The translations under genes were made by a program, and so were the position numbers. From assembly GCA_037951105.1 (NCBI GenBank), contig JBAMJV010007975.1:62001-126000 (forward strand): a stretch of DNA of 64,000 nucleotides. Reading direction: 5' to 3'. Positions 60,701 to 64,000 of this stretch are shown here, piece by piece. Every line of letters begins with the position of its first letter. The stretch's first letter is position 1. The stretch comes from Echinarachnius parma. Taxonomy: Eukaryota; Echinodermata; Echinoidea; Clypeasteroida; Echinarachniidae. The notes below the pieces were generated by a model. That model did no database searches, had not been told where the DNA came from, and worked only from the letters and a program-made list of their open reading frames with translations.

Positions 60701-62475
60701 TGGTTCAAATGCGTGCATATTCTGACTTGCCATTTATTGCAACTTTGTGATTGATTGCAACTCTTTATGCAACACCCCCCAGGGCATAGGTCTCCCTTGT
60801 CACTCATTCTCCCTCTTCAGTTACAAATAGGGATAGGAAAGACAAAATAAAGCATGATTTGAAGCATTTAAAAGAAAAGATATTCCTCCAGGCCTTCAAA
60901 AGTGATATTTTTTATAGTCTCAATTTAATTCCAGCATTATCTAAATTCACTATTCTTGTCTTCACCTGCCTTTATGGTTCTTAATAAATGTCACTGGGAA
61001 AATTACAGTATGATTTTTTTCTTCTCTTTATTACACAATACTTCTGTAGTGAGCACTTGATACTCTAGGCTGAAAATCCTTATGACAGCTGTTATTTGTT
61101 GGGTTTTCCCTACTTTGCTCTCCCTGTCCTGGGAGACATTAGGCTGTTTTCGCAAATGCGACGGGAGCATTCTAGTACGCTAATCTCAGCGGGGGGTCGC
61201 ACTCAGTGCGAAAATTTCCGCGTATCGTCCAAACCTACAACGGTAATCAGCTGAATTGGCGTCGGGAGTAGAGCGAGTACAGAGCAGCGCGGTCAGCACA
61301 TACTTCAATGGGTCAGCCAATCAACGCGCTTGGTCACTCGAGCAAGGAGACGTTCCGCGTATTCTTCACTGCGAAACTGCAAAAAGATCGCGACGGTAGC
61401 CAGAGTACGGAGACGGTCACAGCTGATTCAATTCCGCGTATTCAGCGCTCCCGTCGCATTTGCGAAAACAGCCTGTTACCCTGGATTGGGGAGGGGGGGG
61501 GTGTATCAGCTCCTCCTCTTCAGTAACTTTAGAAATGGAAGATGCAAATGATTTAAATGGATCTAGTAACAGTGTCCAACTCCACATATTTTACTTAGAA
61601 CTCTAGTGGTTCTCTCAAACCTTGTTGTATTTGTATCTATAGCAGCATGGAACAGGTTTTGTTTTTTGTTAATTTTCCTTTCGATAAAAGGATATTTACA
61701 ATTGAAGTGTTACAAATTTAAATTATCCACTGGAAAGTTATAACTGTGTACAAAGTTGGCCATATGATATCCATTTATTAACGTGAATTGTTCACGCGTT
61801 ACCCAGTGGACGTATCCGATCACAACAATACGCATTGTATCAAACATTCATCACTTTTTGCACATGTCGTCAAAGTTACTAGATCCCTTTATTGCATTTA
61901 ACAAACAAAAAAGTAGAAGATATTACCAGGCTTACAAATACAATTTTTTCCCTCCCCGTCCTGGGAGACATGCGTGCCTGGATTTGCATTTTGTTTTTAT
62001 CAGCTCCTCCTCTTCAATAACAATAGTAATGGAAGATGCATACAAAAAAGGATTTATCGCATTCAAAAGAAAAAAGTCGATGACATTTATACCAGGCTTG
62101 CAAATACAATTTTTCCTCATTCCCTCCCATTCCTGTGAGACATGCGTACCTGGGCATTGGGCTTCCTTGTGATGGCTCCTCCGTCTGCCGCATACACTGT
62201 ATGAACGCTGCACGTGGTCATTAAAAGGATTAAAGGAATCTAGTAACACCCAGTGGACATATCTGATCAGTACAATACACATCTTATCAACCATTCATCA
62301 CTTTTTGCACATGTAAACAAAGTTACTAGATCCTATAAAGTAGAAGACCTTTACCAGGCTTACAAATACAATTTTTTCCTAATTCCCCCCCCCCCCCCGC
62401 TCAGTCCTGTGAGACATACGTACCTGGGCATGAGGCTTCCTTGTGACTGCTCCTCCATCTGCTGCATAAGAACGC
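29934..62475 (-). CDS. ADAM9/12/19: ADAM metalloprotease-disintegrin, ADAM9/12/19 (meltrin) type, 5' incomplete
   Basis: Seventeen minus-strand exons encode, in order: the late prodomain, an RSKR furin site, a zinc metalloprotease with [12 protein letters not shown], a disintegrin domain ([14 protein letters not shown]), a cysteine-rich domain, an EGF-like repeat, a membrane span and a ~290-residue proline-rich tail with many PxxP SH3 ligands. About 915 codons are in the window. The active-site motif is complete, so the family reaction (ectodomain shedding at the cell surface after furin removal of the prodomain) is expected. Two oddities: the usual prodomain cysteine-switch Cys appears as Trp (SWGFEE, exons 3/4), and two exons each contain one extra base that breaks the frame (about 45680 and about 32185). 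Phases at all other junctions agree. The signal peptide and early prodomain lie beyond 64000. ADAM9 versus 12 versus 19 cannot be decided; this may be the single invertebrate pro-orthologue. Confidence 0.9.
31271..31554. mobile_element. MITE with ~38-bp inverted ends, last ADAM intron
   Basis: ATATCGTCGCTGGGCTGTTA (left) is perfectly inverted on the right, extending into AAACCTTGTATCTCAAA. Interior repeats AAAACCTCGTA. Non-coding. Confidence 0.85.
31577..31730. mobile_element. MITE, GGCCCGTAGCCAGG family
   Basis: Left AGGCCCATAGGCAGGATTTT, right CCTGGCTACGGGCCTG inverted. It contains a long G tract and GCGTATGCACCCAACGCACC. A second copy lies at 44292-44467. Confidence 0.75.
32091..32224 (-). 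CDS. ADAM9/12/19: ADAM transmembrane exon, one-base frameshift
   Basis: A clean acceptor (TTTTCCAG) joins exon 15 in frame to give [13 protein letters not shown]. The segment leading to the GTAAGT donor, however, reads as membrane span and stop-transfer ([16 protein letters not shown]) one frame over, and it is this second frame that continues into the proline-rich tail. The exon is 134 bases where its entry and exit phases require 133, so one extra base lies at about 32180-32195. Confidence 0.82.
32230..33990. other. ADAM intron between EGF and transmembrane exons, left part
   Basis: AT-rich intron with a GT-rich stretch at the acceptor and a short C tract (33750-33759). No exon or RNA gene recognised. 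Confidence 0.5.
34001..35633. mobile_element. MITE (GGGGGTGTTTCACAAAG family) hosting a nested LINE
   Basis: GGGGGTGTTTCACAAAGATC begins the element and its inverse GATCTTTGTGAAACACCCCC ends it. GAACTTAACTCTAAGTTGGA is also mirrored. An uninterrupted relative of ~312 bp lies at 52555-52866, so the extra 1.35 kb here (about 34200-35560) is an insertion. Confidence 0.88.
34205..35482 (+). pseudogene. 5'-truncated LINE reverse transcriptase (Jockey/CR1-like)
   Basis: One frame, interrupted by a single TGA at 34742-34744, encodes the palm and thumb of a non-LTR reverse transcriptase: [41 protein letters not shown], the catalytic FADD in [11 protein letters not shown], then [14 protein letters not shown] and [11 protein letters not shown]. 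The endonuclease, ORF1 and N-terminus are absent, as is usual for a truncated LINE insertion. After the stop at 35482 a short 3' region ends in an AGTAGA microsatellite (about 35545-35561). Dead copy. Confidence 0.9.
36994..37413. mobile_element. MITE, ACCCATCAAGGACG family
   Basis: Starts ACCCATCAAGGACGAGAG and ends GTCCTTGATGGGTT (inverted). The interior phrases GCCAATTTAAGG, AGCGATCTAC and GTAGGACTACC recur at 47865-48223. Confidence 0.78.
37799..37893. mobile_element. ~95-bp MITE, AACCCATTCA family
   Basis: Perfect inverted ends AACCCATTCAGG / CCTGAATGGGTT. Same family as 27405-27495. Confidence 0.72.
38693..39437. repeat. Tandem duplications of the EGF-exon 3' end with C-rich spacers
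   Basis: Diverged CCTGTCTATAAAGACCACC motifs and long C tracts (39006-39029, 39114-39149) alternate with partial copies of ADAM exon 15. One copy is 39258-39373; a shorter third copy (about 39065-39110) keeps only TGACTGATCAGT, GCCCGCTGTCAATA and the donor region. Confidence 0.75.
39258..39373 (-). pseudogene. Duplicate of ADAM EGF exon 15 (decayed)
   Basis: About 95 bases match exon 15 closely ([11 protein letters not shown] retained) and end in the same CCAG|GTAATA donor. A possible acceptor (ATAAGCAG) would let it replace exon 15 in phase. It lacks the first two Cys of the true exon (VVLNS instead of VCNSENHC), and small indels turn the conserved TPGFGGS into an unrelated stretch. It cannot encode a normal EGF fold. 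Confidence 0.8.
39442..39559 (-). CDS. ADAM9/12/19: ADAM exon 15: EGF-like end and juxtamembrane region
   Basis: Acceptor ATTAG, phase 0; donor GTAATA, phase 1. Encodes [19 protein letters not shown] and [12 protein letters not shown], the standard C-terminal half of the EGF repeat of ADAM9/12/19 proteins. Confidence 0.9.
39972..40049 (-). CDS. ADAM9/12/19: ADAM exon 14: start of EGF repeat
   Basis: 26 codons, phase 0 both sides, acceptor TTTGCAG and donor GTAAGT. Encodes [11 protein letters not shown] and CPHNCNGNG; joins exon 15 as CNGNGVCNS, the family EGF signature. Confidence 0.92.
40694..40892 (-). CDS. ADAM9/12/19: ADAM exon 13: cysteine-rich domain
   Basis: 199 bases, acceptor TCTCCAG, donor GTGAGT. 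Encodes [32 protein letters not shown] and GTPCKSGF, typical of the distal ADAM cysteine-rich domain. Confidence 0.9.
40985..41090 (-). pseudogene. Truncated duplicate of ADAM exon 13
   Basis: Copies the acceptor and first ~70 bases of exon 13 ([19 protein letters not shown] versus [19 protein letters not shown]), then diverges and reaches a stop codon with no donor. It lies ~190 bp upstream of the true exon and within the same intron. Confidence 0.85.
41427..41529 (-). CDS. ADAM9/12/19: ADAM exon 12: cysteine-rich domain
   Basis: Acceptor CCCTCAG, donor GTGAGT, phase 1 to 2. Encodes [20 protein letters not shown] followed by CGG and FQACGSE, which corresponds to the (C/F)-N-x-x-G-x-x-x-GNCG segment of ADAMs. 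Confidence 0.9.
42070..42187 (-). CDS. ADAM9/12/19: ADAM exon 11: end of disintegrin/start of cysteine-rich domain
   Basis: 118 bases, acceptor TTGCAG, donor GTACGT. Encodes [31 protein letters not shown], the invariant motifs after the disintegrin loop. Confidence 0.92.
42664..42834 (-). CDS. ADAM9/12/19: ADAM exon 10: disintegrin domain
   Basis: 57 codons, phase 0. Encodes [23 protein letters not shown] and the integrin-binding loop [14 protein letters not shown], which fits the RX6DLPE(F/Y) pattern known to bind alpha-9 integrins in vertebrate ADAMs. There is no RGD. Confidence 0.93.
42884..43423. mobile_element. TTAA MITE, AGGGGTAGT family, ADAM intron
   Basis: Begins AGGGATAGTTGAGTATTGGT, ends ACTCAACGGTACCT, TTAA on both sides (42880-42883, 43424-43427). 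Interior as in 6748-7283, including CAGCCGTTTCTG and AAATAAAGTTTATTCTG. Confidence 0.82.
43592..43763 (-). CDS. ADAM9/12/19: ADAM exon 9: end of metalloprotease/start of disintegrin
   Basis: Acceptor ATCAAAG, donor GTAAGA. Encodes [24 protein letters not shown] and [18 protein letters not shown], the family transition into the disintegrin domain. Confidence 0.92.
44292..44467. mobile_element. MITE, GGCCCGTAGCCAGG family (second copy)
   Basis: GCAGGCCCGTAGCCAGGATT at the left; ACGCACCCAACGCACCCCC and an inverted GGACCTGCC at the right. Same structure as 31577-31730. Confidence 0.7.
44483..44628 (-). CDS. ADAM9/12/19: ADAM exon 8: zinc-binding active site
   Basis: Acceptor TTTCCAG, donor GTGAGT, phase 0 to 2. 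Encodes [16 protein letters not shown], the full HExxHxxGxxHD zinc-binding motif with its catalytic Glu, then [18 protein letters not shown], which supplies the Met-turn. Confidence 0.95.
45104..45188 (-). CDS. ADAM9/12/19: ADAM exon 7: metalloprotease
   Basis: Acceptor TGTGCAG, donor GTATGC. Encodes [18 protein letters not shown] and SGGVSQ, matching the conserved strand before the active site. Confidence 0.92.
45567..45737 (-). CDS. ADAM9/12/19: ADAM exon 6: metalloprotease, one-base frameshift
   Basis: The 5' part reads [19 protein letters not shown] in the frame set by exon 5. The 3' part reads [13 protein letters not shown]...NDNAQFLT, the conserved sequence, one frame over, in the frame required by exon 7. 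Length is 171 where phases require 170. The extra base is at about 45677-45683, in a short G run of the coding strand (GCCAGGGAGG). Read literally, translation ends within this exon. Confidence 0.88.
46167..46238 (-). CDS. ADAM9/12/19: ADAM exon 5: metalloprotease
   Basis: 24 codons, phase 0 both sides. Encodes [20 protein letters not shown], the helix after the first strand of the catalytic domain. Confidence 0.88.
46308..46488. mobile_element. MITE, CCTGTCTATAG family
   Basis: TACAGTGAAACCTGTGTATT at the left and AGACAGGTTTGACTG at the right are inverted. Interior GTGGCCACTGTAGACAGG. Related to 57785-57935 and 5033-5395. Confidence 0.65.
46490..48890. other. ADAM intron between exons 4 and 5
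   Basis: Contains the partial ACCCATCAAGGACG-family MITE at about 47865-48223, a short inverted segment around 47310-47465 (AGAGGCAGTCCAATC and GATTGGACTGTCTC), and a T then G homopolymer run (48708-48757). No exon seen. Confidence 0.5.
48898..49019 (-). CDS. ADAM9/12/19: ADAM exon 4: furin site and first metalloprotease strand
   Basis: Acceptor CACTGCAG, donor GTGTGT, phase 1 to 0. Encodes [17 protein letters not shown] (RSKR is a consensus furin site releasing the prodomain) and [13 protein letters not shown], the first strand of the catalytic domain. Confidence 0.92.
49176..49390. mobile_element. Partial AGGGATCTAGTAAC-family MITE
   Basis: AAAGGATCTATACTTTG at the left, then ATGTGCAGAGAGTGATGAGT and the AAATCTGAACACTTCAATCG phrase. 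It stops where the LINE fragment begins. Confidence 0.6.
49390..49690 (-). pseudogene. C-terminal fragment of a LINE reverse transcriptase protein
   Basis: The minus strand reads [20 protein letters not shown], then, after a stop at the first break, [19 protein letters not shown] and [11 protein letters not shown]. This is the usual C-terminal C-x-C-x-H-x-C tail found after the thumb of many non-LTR reverse transcriptases. The core domain is missing and the frame is broken. Confidence 0.75.
49813..50704. mobile_element. Repeat element with TTATGCCTCCG ends and internal tandem units
   Basis: Starts TTATGCCTCCG and ends CGGAGGCATAA. Inside are about five 125-150 bp units, each with GTCCTGTGACCTTGACC, ATGACCCC, CCAAGTTTGA and GTTCTTGAGATAT. 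Near the right end come a GACGGACG tract and a hairpin (ATGCCTCCGGCC / GGCGGAGGCAT). I have seen this style of repeat widely in marine invertebrate DNA. Non-coding. Confidence 0.8.
50705..52554. other. ADAM intron 3, middle part
   Basis: AT-rich intron with G tracts at 51009-51030 and 51043-51057. The segment 51490-51720 repeats GGGCCAC/GGCCCG motifs and may be a decayed inverted element. No exon seen. Confidence 0.45.
52555..52866. mobile_element. MITE, GGGGGTGTTTCACAAAG family (uninterrupted copy)
   Basis: Inverted ends GGGGGTGTTTACAAAGATTG and GATCTTTATGAAACACCCCC with AACTTAACTCTAAGTTGGAC mirrored near both. About 312 bp. Serves as the empty reference for the nested LINE at 34-35.6 kb. 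Confidence 0.85.
53772..53881 (-). CDS. ADAM9/12/19: ADAM exon 3: prodomain
   Basis: Acceptor TTTTGGTAG, donor GTAAGT, phase 2 to 1. Encodes [20 protein letters not shown] and [15 protein letters not shown], the ADAM prodomain strand (compare RGLLxxxxxxYxIEPL in vertebrate ADAMs). Its last codon plus exon 4 reads SWGFEE, where the family usually has a Cys-Gly cysteine switch. Confidence 0.88.
53995..56110 (-). repeat. Tandem array of ~9 partial copies of ADAM exon 3
   Basis: Copies of the acceptor plus first ~20 codons of exon 3 sit at about 54030-54090, 54230-54290, 54450-54510, 54660-54720, 54865-54925 and 55080-55140, spaced 200-214 bp. Three decayed copies lie near 55790-55850, 55925-55955 and 56045-56090. 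Two sequence types occur: A ([18 protein letters not shown]; 54.24 and 54.67 kb) and B ([12 protein letters not shown]; 54.46, 54.87 and 55.09 kb). None keeps the second half of exon 3 or a clear donor. The long frames here simply read through the array. Confidence 0.9.
56186..56452. mobile_element. MITE, ACCGGCTATAGC family
   Basis: TATGTAACCGGCTATAGGAA and TTGCTATAGCCAGCCACATA inverted ends. Interior shares CATTTTGATTTT and GCATCAAATG-like phrases with 28531-28787. Confidence 0.8.
56460..57310. other. ADAM intron 2, middle part
   Basis: Includes a purine-rich AGGGGGAAGAGG stretch (56690-56740). No exon or element recognised. Confidence 0.45.
57320..57690. mobile_element. TTAA MITE, AGGGATCTAGTAAC family (full copy)
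   Basis: Begins AGGGATCTAGTAACTTTGTT, ends ACAATGTTACTAAATCCCT; TTAA at 57316-57319 and 57691-57694. 371 bp. Confidence 0.88.
57785..57935. mobile_element. MITE, CCTGTCTATAG family
   Basis: CATTCAAACCTGTGTATAGTG at the left, CAGGTTTGACTGTACATG at the right. Interior CTATAGACAGGTGG. Confidence 0.65.
58119..58195 (-). CDS. ADAM9/12/19: ADAM exon 2: prodomain
   Basis: Acceptor TTCTCAG, donor GTAAAT, phase 0 to 2. Encodes [11 protein letters not shown] and [12 protein letters not shown], which follows the ADAM prodomain signature HCYYxGxVxG...SxxxxSTCxGxRG. Confidence 0.93.
58262..58585 (-). repeat. Four partial tandem copies of ADAM exon 2 5' end
   Basis: Relics of the acceptor plus CATCACTGTTACTACCATGG lie at about 58275-58312, 58386-58412, 58450-58480 and 58552-58580, spaced 65-105 bp. 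Each is preceded in the transcript direction by similar AGATTATTATGATC-type intron sequence. None continues into the second half of the exon. Confidence 0.88.
59205..60290. mobile_element. hAT-like non-autonomous transposon, 8-bp target duplication
   Basis: Inverted ends CAGGGGTGTCGATCC and GGATCGACACCCCTG, flanked by perfect GTGCTTAT duplications (59197-59204 and 60291-60298). The CAGGGG terminus and 8-bp duplication are hAT hallmarks. Subterminal CGCCCCCCCAAT motifs recur. The short frames inside (59624-60371) resemble no transposase. Confidence 0.92.
60480..60690 (+). mobile_element. Possible LINE 3' end with GAAAT repeats
   Basis: The stretch ends GTGGGACTGAATAAAATG followed by about four ATGAA repeats, the usual look of a CR1/Jockey-type 3' terminus. 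No coding part upstream. Confidence 0.45.
61141..61474. mobile_element. GC-rich MITE with 28-bp perfect inverted ends
   Basis: AGGCTGTTTTCGCAAATGCG at the left is exactly inverted at the right (CGCATTTGCGAAAACAGCCT) and the match extends to CGGGAGC. The interior repeats TTCCGCGTATT. Much richer in GC than its surroundings. Confidence 0.85.
61557..61888. mobile_element. TTAA MITE, AGGGATCTAGTAAC family
   Basis: TTAA|ATGGATCTAGTAACAGTG at the left and AAGTTACTAGATCCCT at the right. A further truncated copy lies at 62226-62335. Confidence 0.75.
61905..62430 (-). repeat. Three-unit local duplication around ADAM exon 1 (window numbering)
   Basis: The block ACCAGGCTT-CAAATACAATTTTT-TCCTG-GAGACAT-CGTACCTGG occurs at about 61925-61975, 62090-62155 and 62345-62430. 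The second and third include exon sequence; the first retains only the donor-side flank. Confidence 0.75.
62150..62205 (-). pseudogene. Second copy of ADAM prodomain exon 1, possibly usable
   Basis: Reads [15 protein letters not shown] into a GTACGC donor, close to [15 protein letters not shown] in the other copy, so the 3' half and donor are preserved. Upstream a 7-8 base insertion shifts the frame relative to the other copy. It may be a spare, an alternative exon, or the functional one; I cannot decide. Confidence 0.55.
62424..62475 (-). CDS. ADAM9/12/19: ADAM exon 1 in this window: prodomain
   Basis: Donor GTACGT after CATGCCCAG; encodes [17 protein letters not shown], which joins exon 2 in phase 0 as [12 protein letters not shown] (compare KPxxxDHCYYxG in ADAMs). 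The acceptor is uncertain: CGTCAAG at about 62481 and GTGCAG at about 62476 are candidates. Confidence 0.7.
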
Positions 62476-62499
62476 TGCACGTACCTTGACGGCAGCAAA

Positions 62500-64000
62500 T
62501 TACTGAAATTACATAGGAAAAACAAGATATAAACAAATTAAGGACAAAAGAAATTATTGCATGATGTCACACGACATGAAATATCTGCATAATAATTGGA
62601 AGCCTTTCATGTGTATCCACACAATATTCTCCAGACAAATTACTAGATTTGAAGAGATATGTATTTGTTAATTGTCTTTTACATACAGTAACTTCAATTT
62701 CTAGCTTAAAGTACTTATTTAATATTGTGAACTGAGGAAGCAATTCAGCTAGAAAAGGCCCACTGTGGTGGATATAAACTTACCATTATAAAAAAAAAAA
62801 CATTATTGGGTTGATTGAATCTATACAAAAAAAGTAACAAAAATCAAACTACAACATTTCAACTGGATTTAACTTAAATGTGTTGCATTGCACGTATGCA
62901 TGTCCTAAAATCATATCAAATTTTTTGTTTTGCATTGTTTCACGGACACGAACTCTGCGCCAAACCAGACTGACCAGATTTACTGGTACACAAACAAAGT
63001 AATCCTAAACCTTTGGGCTCTATCAAATAGCACAGATCCTTGCAAAAATCAAATTAAAGAGGGGTTACTGGCTTCATTTGATCTATCAAATCCTCTGCAT
63101 GGATTAGCAGTGTACTTTGCAGAGTTACGGCGATATAATATTCCACTATAATTTAATGTACAAAGTCAATGTAGTTGGTAATTTGTAGGATTTGATATGT
63201 ACATGATGTATGATACATGTATACATGAACAATTAATGCGATCTTTTCATTTTGTTTCAATGTTATTATTCAGCCCAAACCCTCACAAATACAAAACAGT
63301 TGTTTAAATTAAATGCCCAAATATAGAATGAGGACATACAATGTACAATGCATATCCAAAGGAATTTAAAAGGATTACTAATTTTTAAAATGTAATATGT
63401 ATTTCACTTTAAGACAACATACCGGTAGTGGAACATTGTGTTGTGTAAAATAATCATGCAGAAAATGTTTCAAGGCATATATCGTAAGGCTGTTTTTTAA
63501 ATCATGCTTAATCAAACTGCTTCATAAAATTGTCCACAAATCCTTAGTATGTGACAATGGGTATCAGTGAAAACAACACAGATCACCCCCCCCCCCCCCC
63601 CAAACAAAAAAAAAAAGAAAAAAAAGAAGAAAACAATAATAATAAAATGATAGGGCCTCATAACTCATAATTCATCGTGAAATGACAAATTTAAGTGTGC
63701 TATTTTGAAGCAGGCAAACTTGAAGGGTAACCCCTAAAAAATAATATTGTTCATGTATTTCAGAGTGAATCACTTTAAGGCTCAAAAGCTTGAAAAGTAG
63801 CCCCCACAATTTGTATTTCCCTTCTGACAGGTGTCATGTATATAGCTTATTTGAATATTTACCTTTATGTGGCACATTACAGGACACTTTGGCAATTAAT
63901 ATCTTGCAACTTTATAATTTAGGCTTGCAAAAGGGGGACAGTATATTTAAGGCATGAAAGCTTGAAAAGTAATTGGCATGTATGGCATATTTGATTTCAC
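62500..64000. other. ADAM upstream intron to window edge
   Basis: AT-rich, with a C tract and A-rich stretch near 63587-63640. The signal peptide and first prodomain exons are expected on the minus strand beyond 64000. The 73-codon frame at 62930-63151 matches nothing I know. Confidence 0.4.

Noticed and set aside
62930..63151. 73-codon plus-strand frame
   Set aside because: No recognisable domain; lies in an ADAM intron with no codon or splice support.

Overview
The window is AT-rich eukaryotic nuclear DNA. Genes are split into short exons with GT-AG introns (one GC-AG), and the intronic and intergenic space is packed with miniature transposons, inverted repeats, poly(C)/poly(G) tracts and tandem repeats. 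The gene families and repeat style fit a marine invertebrate deuterostome, most likely an echinoderm or similar; this is an inference. No prokaryotic or viral gene is visible.

Three host genes can be supported. (1) Minus strand, 9994-10142: the first coding exon of a PLEKHA1/2 (TAPP) type PH-domain adaptor, with a possible 5'UTR exon ending at 12470. The rest of the gene was not found. (2) Plus strand, 13737-22208: a complete nine-exon type-B carboxylesterase/cholinesterase-like gene of 651 codons, with a signal peptide, an intact Ser-Asp-His triad and a C-terminal transmembrane anchor. (3) Minus strand, 29934 to about 62475: an ADAM metalloprotease-disintegrin of the ADAM9/12/19 (meltrin) kind. 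It runs from mid-prodomain to a long proline-rich tail in 17 recognisable exons; its N-terminus lies beyond 64000. The esterase and ADAM genes are tail to tail; the PLEKHA and esterase genes are head to head. PLEKHA next to an ADAM9/12-type gene recalls human 8p11 (PLEKHA2-HTRA4-TM2D2-ADAM9) and 10q26 (PLEKHA1, HTRA1, ADAM12), so this may be ancient linkage.

The most unusual feature is repeated local duplication of exon pieces. The esterase has a broken extra copy of exon 2. The ADAM gene has extra pieces of at least five exons: two or three copies of a prodomain exon (62 kb), five of the next (58 kb), about ten of the next in a 200-214 bp array (53.8-56.1 kb), one of a cysteine-rich exon (41 kb) and two of the EGF exon (39 kb). 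The ADAM reading frame is also broken by one extra base in each of two exons (about 45680 and about 32185). Exon phases show both clearly, and either assembly errors or real lesions could explain them.

The mobile fraction contains several non-autonomous families inserted at TTAA and ending in AGGG, one with an empty-site copy nearby; a hAT-like element with a perfect 8-bp target duplication (59205-60290); a TA-flanked mariner-like element; a 790-bp giant palindrome that supplies the splice-acceptor tract of esterase exon 5; a 5'-truncated LINE nested in a MITE (34001-35633); and a LINE C-terminal fragment (49390-49690). The left end holds a 3.2-kb minisatellite of a 23-bp unit with a higher-order period of about 1014 bp.
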